Below, in pieces: positions 10,979 through 19,564 of a DNA stretch of 64,000 nt; the first letter of the stretch is position 1; every line of letters starts with the position of its first letter. Origin of the DNA: Selenomonadaceae bacterium (lineage in GTDB: Bacteria; Bacillota; Negativicutes; Selenomonadales; Selenomonadaceae); the NCBI GenBank assembly GCA_017515635.1, contig JAFWFO010000005.1:24065-88064 (forward strand), read 5' to 3'. Below the pieces are notes generated by a model, which saw nothing but the letters and a program-made list of their open reading frames with translations, had not been told where the DNA came from and made no database searches. The position numbers and the translations under genes are program-made.

Positions 10979-12588
10979 TGAGGCTCGCCTCCCGTCACGT
11001 TCATTGAAAGTTCGTAAATTGAGCGCGTCATTTCGGTTTCACGCAACGTGCGACCGAGTAACACGGGGCGAATTCCCTTCCAACGTCCTTGTAAAAATTC
11101 TCTCATGCGGATCAGCGAATCTTTTGCCGTGGACTCGACGCCCATATCGGCGAAGACCGCCGCCGCTCTGAGCGCGCAGAAATTTCCTTGACAGGTGCCC
11201 ATGCCGATACGTGTCCGACGGCGAACGTCGTTGACGATAAAGCTTGTGTCGGATTTGCAAATTTCCTCAACTTCTGCGCGGGTGACGTTTTCGCATTCGC
11301 AGACGAGTTGACGACTTTCGGGGTCATTTTCCAGACGTTCGACAACTTTTTTGAAACGTTCGACGCCCAAACGAGTTGCCGCCAAATTTGTGCCGTAAGA
11401 CGGGAAAAATTTCTTCGCACGGGCTTTGTCGTTGTCGGAAACTTCCTCAACGAGCGGTTCTTCCGCCGTGCGACAAGCCGTCTTGTTATTCAACTTCGCG
11501 CAGATTTGATCGCACATTTTTTCCGCCATCAATCTGTACGTCGTGAACTTGCCGCCGACAATCGTGAAGAAACCTTTCAAGCCGTCGTTGGCGTGGTCGA
11601 CGATTGCAAAGCCGCGAGACGCCGAACGTCCGACTGCGCCGCCGGGCGGAATGTAAAGCGGTCTGGAACCCGCGAACGTCCGCAGAATTCTGAAGTCGCG
11701 CAAGTCCTCAAAAGTTTCCTCGCCGATTTTCAACAGGCTTTCAACTTCTTCGCGGCTTGTCGAAGTATCTTCGGGATCGGGAACGCTCATTGACGACGTG
11801 CCCAAAATTGTAATTGAGCCGTGCGGAACAAAAATATCGCCGTCGGAAGACTTGTGCAACCGATTGACGACGTGATTGGTTATTCTTTGGTTGAATGCGA
11901 TAAGCGTGCCTTTGTCGGGTTGAACGCCGATTTCGACGTTGGCAAGTTTGCCGACAAAACCAGCCCAGCCGCCTGCCGCGTTGACGGCAATATCGCAACC
12001 GATTTCGTAAACTTCGCCCGTGAATTGATTGCGAACTTTAACGCCGCGCAATTCGCCGTTGACGCTGTCGAATCCGACAACTTCAGTGTAAGTTTTAAGT
12101 TGACCGCCGTAACGTTTCGACGAATCAATAAGTTGCCACGCCATACGAAAACCGTCGACAGCCGCGTCGGGAACAAGGTATGCGCTTTTGACGCGTTTGC
12201 GGGAAAGTCTCGGCTCCAATTTAAAAGCTTCGTCCAAAGTTATCGGCGTCGCTTCAATGCCGCTGTCCGCACAACCTTTAACCCAAAGTTCTTCATAAGC
12301 GGGGTCGTCAATGTCCAGACGCGTAAACATGCCGCCGCACGGTTCCACGCACGACTTGCCGATTTTGCGCATAATCTGATTTTCGATGATACATTCTTTG
12401 GCGGCTTCCTGGTCTTTGACCGCGTAACGTCCGCCGCTGTGCAAAAGTCCGTGGTATCGGGAACTTGCACCGTTGACCAAGTCATTTTTTTCGACGAGCA
12501 GAGCTTTGACGCCGCGCATAGACAAATCGCGTAAAATGCCAAGCCCCGTTGCTCCGCCGCCGATAACAACGACCGTAGCTTTTTCCAT
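10975..12588 (-). CDS. glpA: Anaerobic glycerol-3-phosphate dehydrogenase, subunit A
   Basis: Catalytic FAD subunit oxidising sn-glycerol 3-phosphate to dihydroxyacetone phosphate. FAD motif VVIGGGATGLGILRDLSMRG, YHGLLHSGGRYAVKD, VNAAGGWAG, and GGKFTTYRLMAEKM. A C-terminal BFD-like [2Fe-2S] domain follows (CECENVTRAEVEEIC...GMGTCQGNFC), which separates GlpA from aerobic GlpD. I start at the ATG at 12588 because AAGGTGAG lies just upstream; an in-frame extension to 12624 lacks a ribosome site. First gene of the leftward glp cluster; no GlpR/GlpP regulator is visible nearby. Confidence 0.95.
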   Translation of the reverse strand: MEKATVVVIGGGATGLGILRDLSMRGVKALLVEKNDLVNGASSRYHGLLHSGGRYAVKDQEAAKECIIENQIMRKIGKSCVEPCGGMFTRLDIDDPAYEELWVKGCADSGIEATPITLDEAFKLEPRLSRKRVKSAYLVPDAAVDGFRMAWQLIDSSKRYGGQLKTYTEVVGFDSVNGELRGVKVRNQFTGEVYEIGCDIAVNAAGGWAGFVGKLANVEIGVQPDKGTLIAFNQRITNHVVNRLHKSSDGDIFVPHGSITILGTSSMSVPDPEDTSTSREEVESLLKIGEETFEDLRDFRILRTFAGSRPLYIPPGGAVGRSASRGFAIVDHANDGLKGFFTIVGGKFTTYRLMAEKMCDQICAKLNNKTACRTAEEPLVEEVSDNDKARAKKFFPSYGTNLAATRLGVERFKKVVERLENDPESRQLVCECENVTRAEVEEICKSDTSFIVNDVRRRTRIGMGTCQGNFCALRAAAVFADMGVESTAKDSLIRMREFLQGRWKGIRPVLLGRTLRETEMTRSIYELSMNVTGGEPQ

Positions 12589-12784
12589 AACACTCACCTT
12601 TTCGTTAAAGACTCCATTGCTCAATAAACCTTATAAGAATTTTACAGCGAATATTGCCTGCGGTCAACGCCGTAAGAAAAAATATTTCTGCAACGTTCTA
12701 CAATCAAAAATCCCCTGCAAGCGCATGACGTTTCAGCCGTCGAAAAAATTTTTTGTGGACGATTGACGATTTAATTCGCCGCAA

Positions 12785-12820
12785 CAAAAAATCTCCCCGA
12801 CAGAAGTCGAGGAGACTTTT
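12785..12820. terminator. Terminator of the 3D-domain gene
   Basis: Hairpin TCTCC-CGAC / GTCG-GGAGA with AGAA loop and T-runs on both strands, immediately downstream of the leftward gene ending at 12829. Confidence 0.8.
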
Positions 12821-12828
12821 TATAAAAT

Positions 12829-13509
12829 TTATTTCAAGACAAAGACGGTAACATTGCGCCGCCCGAAGTCCATTGCTTCATCATAACTTTCCATGCAAAG
12901 ATCGATTCTGTAGCCGTAAATCGCGCCGCCCGTGTCCGCCGCAATAGCTTCGCCGTAACCGGGGATATACACCCGCGAGCCGAGCGGGATAACGTCGGGG
13001 TCAACCGCTACAATGCCGTAAGTCGCGGGAATTCCCATTGCCGTCAAACCTTCTGCACTGCCGTCGGTGGGAAGGTAGGCCGTTGCTTCCATTCCGTACA
13101 TCTGCGTGTAAGGCACAAGTCCGCGTGAAGTTTCGATAACGTTTTCGGGAATTTCTTCGACGGGTTTAACTTCCTCGATTGTGGAAATTTCCGTTGCCTG
13201 CGTGTCTTGTCCCGCCAACGTTTCTTCAACAGCTTTATTCACGTCCTGCGAATTTTCCACGAGTTCCGTGAGGGCTTTGGACAGTTCGTCATCTTCGCTG
13301 ATTTTAATTCGTCCGTTTTCGCCGATAGCGATTGCCGTCGGTTCGGTTGCGCTTGTCTGTTCGATTTCGATTTCTTTTGCAGGTTCGTCGACGAATTCTG
13401 CTTGTTCGGTAAAACCGGTGTTCATCATCGTGAAGCCCGCCAAAACCAAACACAGCGCGATTTTCTTTTCAACAGTTTTAACTTTCTCGAGTATTTTTCG
13501 CTTCATCAT
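12829..13509 (-). CDS. Exported 3D-domain (MltA-fold) cell-wall protein
   Basis: About 226 aa. N-terminal basic segment and hydrophobic stretch (ALCLVLAGFTMMNTGF) act as signal or anchor; a Glu/Thr/Val-rich linker follows; the C-terminal ~95 residues form a 3D domain with its three conserved Asp: VDPDVIPLGSRVYIPGYG, AADTGGAIYGYRID. The domain is found in Firmicute peptidoglycan-active proteins such as YocH, YuiC and Rpf-like factors. The ATG at 13509 lies 8 bases after the stop of a 23-codon leader ORF that has the strong ribosome site, so expression is probably coupled to that leader. Precise enzymatic activity uncertain. Confidence 0.82.
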   Translation of the reverse strand: MMKRKILEKVKTVEKKIALCLVLAGFTMMNTGFTEQAEFVDEPAKEIEIEQTSATEPTAIAIGENGRIKISEDDELSKALTELVENSQDVNKAVEETLAGQDTQATEISTIEEVKPVEEIPENVIETSRGLVPYTQMYGMEATAYLPTDGSAEGLTAMGIPATYGIVAVDPDVIPLGSRVYIPGYGEAIAADTGGAIYGYRIDLCMESYDEAMDFGRRNVTVFVLK

Positions 13510-13517
13510 TCCGCCGC

Positions 13518-13589
13518 TTAACGCAACACCGCAGTTGCGTCCCGAGCAGGACGACCCATTGAGTCGCCGCTTTGCCTTCGGAGCAGCAT
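13518..13589 (-). CDS. Leader peptide (uORF) of the 3D gene, 23 aa
   Basis: ATG at 13589 with a strong AAAGGAG five bases upstream opens a 23-codon frame rich in Arg and Ala (starts MLLRRQSGDSMG, ends TAVLR) and stops with TAA eight bases before the 3D start codon, whose own ribosome site is poor. This arrangement is typical of translational coupling or ribosome-dependent control. Peptide not recognised. Confidence 0.55.
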   Translation of the reverse strand: MLLRRQSGDSMGRPARDATAVLR

Positions 13590-13602
13590 TCACTCCTTTC
13601 AA
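13518..13602 (-). promoter_or_regulatory. Structured leader of the 3D gene
   Basis: Within the leader ORF the RNA can form three hairpins: GCTGC/GCGGC around an UCCGAAGGCAAA loop, GCGAC/GTCGT (13550-13566) and a perfect 7-bp ACGCAAC/GTTGCGT hairpin (13521-13540) next to the leader stop codon. It does not fit the ydaO (c-di-AMP) consensus as I remember it. Possibly a translation-coupled regulatory element. Confidence 0.45.
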
Positions 13603-13748
13603 TGTCAGAGAAATTTTTCACGCCGCGCATTGTTGCACACGCCGCTGAAAAAGTCTTGAAAATTTTTAATCTGGTCGATTGATTTGCGAATTGTATACAA
13701 TCATAATCGTCACTTAGTATTGTGGCGTGTTGAATAATTCACGTCAAT

Positions 13749-13781
13749 CAAAAACCGTCGCGTAATATACTGCGCGACGGC
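13749..13781 (-). terminator. Terminator of fthC
   Basis: Perfect 8-bp hairpin CCGTCGCG/CGCGACGG followed on the minus strand by TTTTTG, just downstream of fthC. Confidence 0.85.
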
Positions 13782-13812
13782 GAGTTTGTCAAATGTCTGA
13801 ATTTTTTGCGGC

Positions 13813-14427
13813 TCAAGGTGACGCTATCTCGCGAAACTTTTGGTCGTCTACCGCGTGCCAAAAAATCTGCGTTGTCATTACCGAATCAATTCTTACGTCG
13901 TGAAATTCCATCGGCAAATTGTCGACAAGTTGAAAATCGTAAGCTAAGGCAATTTTGTGAGCTTTGACGGTGCGCAACAAAAATCTGTCGTAATAGCCGC
14001 CGCCCATGCCGAGTCGTCCGCCGTGAATGTCGAAGGCCGCGCCCGGGACAATCACGCAGTCAATTTCCTCAGGTTCGACGAATTTGCGCAGTTCGGGCTT
14101 GACGGTAAAAATGTTGAATTCGCCCGGCTCCAACGCGTCAAAACTCGGCACTTCAACCGCACGCATTTCGCCCTTGTCAACGATAAGCGGTATCGCCAAA
14201 GTTTTTCCGTCGGCAAAACACGCCTCAAAAAGTTCCGTCAACTGAAGTTCGGCGAACATTGACGCGTAGGCCATAATAATTTTCGATTCGCGATAAAGTT
14301 CCGTCGTCAAAAATTTCTGCACAAGTTTATGGCTGACTCTGTCGCGTTCATTGCGCGGAATGTTTGCTCTTCGCGTTAAAAATTCTCGACGCAAAATTTT
14401 TTTCTGCTCCTGCACGTCGTCACTCAT
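13813..14427 (-). CDS. 5-formyltetrahydrofolate cyclo-ligase
   Basis: Converts 5-formyl-THF to 5,10-methenyl-THF with ATP, feeding the folate pool (known as FthC, YgfA or MTHFS). 205 aa. N-terminal basic region LRREFLTRRANIP, middle IIMAYASMFAELQL, substrate region FDIHGGRLGMGGGYYDRFL, and LAYDFQLV near the end match the family. It overlaps the end of yajC by a few bases. The start could be the GTG three bases upstream of the ATG used here. Confidence 0.92.
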   Translation of the reverse strand: MSDDVQEQKKILRREFLTRRANIPRNERDRVSHKLVQKFLTTELYRESKIIMAYASMFAELQLTELFEACFADGKTLAIPLIVDKGEMRAVEVPSFDALEPGEFNIFTVKPELRKFVEPEEIDCVIVPGAAFDIHGGRLGMGGGYYDRFLLRTVKAHKIALAYDFQLVDNLPMEFHDVRIDSVMTTQIFWHAVDDQKFREIASP

Positions 14428-14725
14428 CACCGTCGTTTTTCGCCTCGTTTACTTCGGGAGCCACGCCGTTAATTGAACCGCGAGCAACTTCAATCTCGAC
14501 TTTTTCGGCGACTTGAAGTCGAACAATTTCGTTACTCAAGCCGACAATCGTCCCGTAAATGCCGCCGATTGTTATCACGCGTGCACCGACTTTCAAGCTG
14601 CTCAACATTGCGTCGCGTTCCTGGCGCGCTTTTTTTTGCGGGCGATACAGCAAGAAATAAAAAATCAAAATCATCAGGGCTATCGGCGCGAAATTCGCCA
14701 AAGCCGCCGCAGTTTCATTACCCAT
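14420..14725 (-). CDS. yajC: Preprotein translocase subunit YajC
   Basis: 101 aa, one N-terminal transmembrane helix (FAPIALMILIFYFLLYRPQKK) followed by the conserved cytoplasmic part LKVGARVITIGGIYGTIVGL. Accessory subunit of the SecDF complex. It lies directly downstream of tgt, the common bacterial arrangement, with GGAGGAAA before the ATG. Confidence 0.95.
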   Translation of the reverse strand: MGNETAAALANFAPIALMILIFYFLLYRPQKKARQERDAMLSSLKVGARVITIGGIYGTIVGLSNEIVRLQVAEKVEIEVARGSINGVAPEVNEAKNDGDE

Positions 14726-14773
14726 TTAAAAAGTTTCCTCCTCAAAAAATTATGTGTTGTGTTTTCAAATTGC

Positions 14774-15928
<1,155 letters not shown>

Positions 15929-15969
15929 TTAGAAAATCGAATGTTTTGCAAAGCATCCCGCCTTGAATT

Positions 15970-16542
15970 TTATTCCGTTAAAGATTTTTCGTATGCCAAG
16001 CGCAAAATTTTTTCGTCGAGTTTCGGATACAGTTTTTTAAGTTCGCGCCTTTCGATAAGCCGAAAACCTTTGTAAGTAAATCTCGGCGCGGTGACGCATG
16101 AAACGAGCGTGTAACCGTCGGCGTCAAGATTTTCCGCCGCGAAGATTGAGCCTGCGGGAATTATCGCCATGTGCCGCGCAGAATTTTCAACGTCCGTGCC
16201 CAAAATAATTTCGTCAACTTTGCCGTCCCGCAAGACGAAAATTTTCAGCCCGCAACCTTCGTGATACAGCCAAAGTTCGTCGCAGTCAAGTTGATGGAAA
16301 TGCGAAACGTCCTTGCCAACCAGCAAAAAATAAATACTACCCGCGATTGGTCGACGATTTTTTTTGACGGGGGACGTGTAAACTTCCGCGAAGTCGCCGT
16401 CCTCCTCGTGACCTTGAAGCGAATAAATTTCTTTCAGTTCGCGAATTCGTTCGGAATTGTCCGCCGCCGAAACTTGAAACGACGTGAACAAAATCAGCGC
16501 AACAAAAATTTTTGCCGCAAAATTTTTCAGCGTCGAATTCAA
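15970..16542 (-). CDS. Exported cupin (DUF985-like)
   Basis: 190 aa with a cleavable-looking signal peptide (FVALILFTSFQVSAA), so probably periplasmic. The body is a DUF985-type cupin: SIYFLLVGKDVSHFHQLD, DELWLYHEG and VTAPRFTYKGFRLIERREL, including His and Glu that could bind metal. Cytosolic homologues are common; the signal peptide is the unusual part. TTG start with GGAG upstream; it overlaps the 3' end of queA, so it belongs to the same transcript. Confidence 0.75.
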   Translation of the reverse strand: MNSTLKNFAAKIFVALILFTSFQVSAADNSERIRELKEIYSLQGHEEDGDFAEVYTSPVKKNRRPIAGSIYFLLVGKDVSHFHQLDCDELWLYHEGCGLKIFVLRDGKVDEIILGTDVENSARHMAIIPAGSIFAAENLDADGYTLVSCVTAPRFTYKGFRLIERRELKKLYPKLDEKILRLAYEKSLTE

Positions 16543-17576
16543 TTTGCCGCGCTCCTTCCCGTGATAAACATTGCGTCGCCGAAGGAAAAAAATCTGTAGC
16601 GTTCGTTGACCGCCTCGCGATAAGCCCGCAAAATAAATTCACGTCCGGCGAACGCACTAACCAACATCAACAGCGTCGATTTCGGCAAGTGAAAATTCGT
16701 TATCAGCGCGTCGACAATTTTGAATTTGTAACCGGGGTAAATGAAAATTTTCGTTGAACTTGAGCCGACGGCAACGGTTTGATTATCGACGGCCGCCGCT
16801 TCCAAAGTTCGGATTGACGTTGTGCCGACAGCGATAATTTTTCCGCCGCGTTGACGAGTTTCGCGAATCAAGTCCGCCGTTTCTTGCGGCACGGAAAAAA
16901 ATTCTTCGTGCATTTCGTGTTGCTCAATCGTTTCGACTTGCACGGGGCGAAAAGTGCCCAAACCGACATGAAGCGTGACGAATCCGAGATTGACGCCAAA
17001 ATTTTTCAGCTCGTCCATTTGTTCCGTCGTGAAGTGCAAGCCAGCAGTCGGTGCGGCGGCGGAGCCTCGTTCGCGATTGTAAACGGTTTGATAACGTTCG
17101 CTGTCGTCAAGTTTTTCGTGAATGTACGGCGGCAACGGAGTTTCGCCGAGCCTGTCCAAAATTTCTTCAAACACGCCGTTGAATTTGAATTTCACGACAC
17201 GCCCGCCGAAATTTGTACGCCCGACAACTTCGCAACTCAATTCATTGCCGAAAAAAATTTCTGCGCCTTCAATAATTTTCCTGCCTGGTTTTACCAAAGT
17301 TTCCCAAGTCACGGCGTCCAAACGTCGGAGCAAAAAAATTTCGGCGCGTGCGCCCGTGGATTTGTGTCCGATAAGCCGCGCCGGAATTACTCGCGTATCG
17401 TTGAAAATCAGCGTATCGCCCGCCGATAAAAATTTTTGCAGGTCGAAAAATTTTTCATGCCCGATTGTTTGACGCGCAGGATCAAGCACCATCAACCGCG
17501 ACGAATTGCGCGGCTCAATCGGTCGTTGCGCGATTAATTCTTCAGGCAAATCGTAATCAAATTCACTGAGGAACAT
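16539..17576 (-). CDS. queA: tRNA preQ1(34) S-adenosylmethionine ribosyltransferase-isomerase
   Basis: 345 aa. Adds the ribosyl moiety of AdoMet to preQ1-tRNA to give epoxyqueuosine. Recognisable segments: FDYDLPEELIAQRPIEPR at the N-terminus, FNDTRVIPARL, TVYNRERGSAAAPTAGLHFT, VTLHVGLGTFRPV, TTSIRTLE and the C-terminal NFHLPKSTLLMLVSAF. Overlaps the stop of the upstream exported protein. Confidence 0.97.
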   Translation of the reverse strand: MFLSEFDYDLPEELIAQRPIEPRNSSRLMVLDPARQTIGHEKFFDLQKFLSAGDTLIFNDTRVIPARLIGHKSTGARAEIFLLRRLDAVTWETLVKPGRKIIEGAEIFFGNELSCEVVGRTNFGGRVVKFKFNGVFEEILDRLGETPLPPYIHEKLDDSERYQTVYNRERGSAAAPTAGLHFTTEQMDELKNFGVNLGFVTLHVGLGTFRPVQVETIEQHEMHEEFFSVPQETADLIRETRQRGGKIIAVGTTSIRTLEAAAVDNQTVAVGSSSTKIFIYPGYKFKIVDALITNFHLPKSTLLMLVSAFAGREFILRAYREAVNERYRFFSFGDAMFITGRSAAN

Positions 17577-18382
17577 TATTTGACAAGTTCCTTTCCAAAA
17601 TATTTAAGTTCAAGTTCGGCAAGTCGTCCGTCCATGCGCAATTCCGCCAGCACGAAATTTATATAGTTCAAAAATTCCTGGTCGCCTTTTTGCATGAGAA
17701 TTCCGCAAGAATGTTTCGTGCCCGCGAACGGAGTTTTGACAAGCGGCGCGGCAAGTCTCGGTTCACGCTTGACCCAACTGACTGCCTCGACGGTTTCGGT
17801 TATCATGATGTCCGCCTTGCCCTCGGCAATTTTAATCGGAATTTCGGCGTTTTCGTTGTTGACAATCAACGTCGCGTTCGGCAAGTTTGCGTGCGCAAAT
17901 TTTTCGTTGGTGCCGCCGGGATTAATCATAACGCGAACGTCGGGGCGATTGAGGTCGGCAACGCTTTTGAATTTTTTCGCATCGGTTTTGCGACAAAGAA
18001 TTGTCTTGCCGAAAAGTCCTTCGCCGTAAGCGTCGCTCATCGCCATAACTTTTTCACGCGCAAAATTTCTGGAGATGCCGCAAAGCGCAATGTCGAATTT
18101 GTCGGCAAGCATGTCGGCTTGAAGCGTCGGCCACGTCGTCGGAACATATTCGATTTTGACGCCCAAAGAATCCGCGATAATTTTGGAAAGTTCCGCGTCA
18201 ATGCCCTCGTATTCGCCGGTTTTGGGATTGAGATACGACATCGGGATATAATCGCCCGTCGTGCCGATACGAATTGTGCCGCGTGCCAAAATGTCTTCAA
18301 GTCGTCCCGCCTCGGTCGGTTGGCTCGTCAACAGCAAAATCGCCAGCGCGAAAAAAATTGTTACTCGTGCGAAAAATTTCAT
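17576..18382 (-). CDS. Periplasmic SBP-fold protein, PheC-like cyclohexadienyl dehydratase
   Basis: Signal peptide (FFALAILLLTSQPTEA) then a family-3 solute-binding fold: RIGTTGDYIPMSYL, GIDAELSKIIADSLG, FDIALCGISRN. Much of the body follows PheC, the exported prephenate/arogenate dehydratase: NPGGTNEKFAHANL retains the Glu reported as catalytic there, and GKADIMITETVEA follows. An amino-acid ABC binding protein is the alternative; no permease or ATPase gene is adjacent, which favours an enzyme. ATG at 18382 has GGAGGC upstream; the longer in-frame version starts inside a heptamer array. Confidence 0.75.
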   Translation of the reverse strand: MKFFARVTIFFALAILLLTSQPTEAGRLEDILARGTIRIGTTGDYIPMSYLNPKTGEYEGIDAELSKIIADSLGVKIEYVPTTWPTLQADMLADKFDIALCGISRNFAREKVMAMSDAYGEGLFGKTILCRKTDAKKFKSVADLNRPDVRVMINPGGTNEKFAHANLPNATLIVNNENAEIPIKIAEGKADIMITETVEAVSWVKREPRLAAPLVKTPFAGTKHSCGILMQKGDQEFLNYINFVLAELRMDGRLAELELKYFGKELVK

Positions 18383-18395
18383 CGTGTTGCCTCCG

Positions 18396-18422
18396 TTTTG
18401 AGCTTTGAGCTTTAAGCTTTTA
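18396..18422. repeat. Heptamer array, AAAGCTN family
   Basis: Three to four units of AGCTTTG/AGCTTTA with a 7-bp step between the SpoIID-like gene and the PheC-like gene, ending just upstream of the latter's ribosome site. Confidence 0.8.
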
Positions 18423-18438
18423 GGTTTGTTGATTGCGT

Positions 18439-19563
18439 TCAATAAAGTTTCTTTAACTTCGTGCCGCTGTAGTAGTGCGCCAAAATTTTGTCATACGTCC
18501 AAGATTTTTCCGCCAAAGTTTTCGCGCCCTGTTGGCTCATGCCGACGCCGTGTCCGCGTCCGTAGCCCGTGAAAATCACTTCGCCGCCGTCAAGTTTCAT
18601 GTCAAACAGCGTGCTCGGCAAGGAAAATTTTCTGCGTAAATCCGCGCCCGAAACCATCAAAGTTTTTTTCGTTCCGACAAGTTGAGCAGACTTCACGCGG
18701 CCGGAATCTGTCCTGTCGCTTGAAGATTTGCCGATTGTCAACTTGCTGAGTTTAATTGCCGTCACGTCGCCGAAATTGTCACCGAAACGCGACGAAAAAT
18801 CTTTGGCGGAAAATTTCATCGTCCAAGGCGCGGTTAATTGAAGAATTTCTTTGACGGGCACAAGATACGCGGCATTCGTGCCCCAAACGTTCGCAACGGA
18901 CTCGGTCATTCCGCCGCTGTCCGCGTGAAAATTCGTGTCGGCAATTTTTTCATTGAACGTCAAAACTTCGCCGCGAGTTGCGTCAATCGCCTCGTTGATG
19001 ATGGAAAAATCTTCCACGCCCGCATAAATTTGACAATGCGTCGTCGGGCACAGGTCGAAACCTTCTTTGTTGTGTTTCTTGCGATTTTTCAGAGCAAACG
19101 AACGAGCCGCCACTGCTTGAGCTTTCAACGCCTCAATCGGATACGACGGGGACATTTCTTCGCCGACAACGCCGCGCAGATATTCTTCGGTCGGGGCAAT
19201 GTTTATCACGGTCAGCGAACCTTTAACTTTGTTGACGCGCACGCCGCCGAAATATTTCCGCCCGTTAATCGTCGTTTGCAAATCTTTCAGCGGAACTTTT
19301 TCGGGGCGAATTTCAATCGCATTGGTTTTCATCTGCGCGAAGTCCACGGCGAAATTTTTTTCGGCGGGAATTTTTTTTATCGTCTTTTTCGTGACGGCGT
19401 CAATCATAATGCAGGGCGCAGAAACTTTCAAGCCGACTTGCGTGACGCCGCTTGTGATGCCGATAAGCAATTCGGGTTGCCAGACAGATTTTTTCGGCGC
19501 GGCTTGAGCGATACTCGTCAGCACACAAAAAATAATCGCGGCTACAAAAAATTTTTTTAACAT
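18439..19563 (-). CDS. SpoIID/LytB-domain exported protein
   Basis: About 374 aa with a signal peptide (IIFCVLTSIAQAAP). The SpoIID domain is clear: YLRGVVGEEMSPSYPIEALKAQAVAARSFAL, CPTTHCQIYAG, FHADSGGMTESVANVWG and the C-terminal GYGRGHGVGMSQQGAKTLAE with its paired His/Gln. In spore formers SpoIID is a lytic transglycosylase acting on glycan strands; in non-sporulating Negativicutes homologues are retained as wall-remodelling proteins. Start at the ATG 19563 with TTGAGGA upstream, overlapping nothing but nearly touching the preceding gene's stop. Confidence 0.88.
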   Translation of the reverse strand: MLKKFFVAAIIFCVLTSIAQAAPKKSVWQPELLIGITSGVTQVGLKVSAPCIMIDAVTKKTIKKIPAEKNFAVDFAQMKTNAIEIRPEKVPLKDLQTTINGRKYFGGVRVNKVKGSLTVINIAPTEEYLRGVVGEEMSPSYPIEALKAQAVAARSFALKNRKKHNKEGFDLCPTTHCQIYAGVEDFSIINEAIDATRGEVLTFNEKIADTNFHADSGGMTESVANVWGTNAAYLVPVKEILQLTAPWTMKFSAKDFSSRFGDNFGDVTAIKLSKLTIGKSSSDRTDSGRVKSAQLVGTKKTLMVSGADLRRKFSLPSTLFDMKLDGGEVIFTGYGRGHGVGMSQQGAKTLAEKSWTYDKILAHYYSGTKLKKLY

Positions 19564-19564
19564 G

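Noticed and set aside
11188..12534. Long plus-strand frames over glpA
   Set aside because: Shadow frames opposite glpA with no start signal.
13510..13602. c-di-AMP or c-di-GMP riboswitch in the 3D leader
   Set aside because: GGGACGCAA and GGCAAAG recall the GEMM motif but spacing and second half do not fit, and the ydaO pattern is absent; left as unassigned leader.
18382..18442. Upstream start of the PheC-like gene
   Set aside because: Adds residues encoded by the heptamer array; GGAGGC sits before the ATG at 18382.
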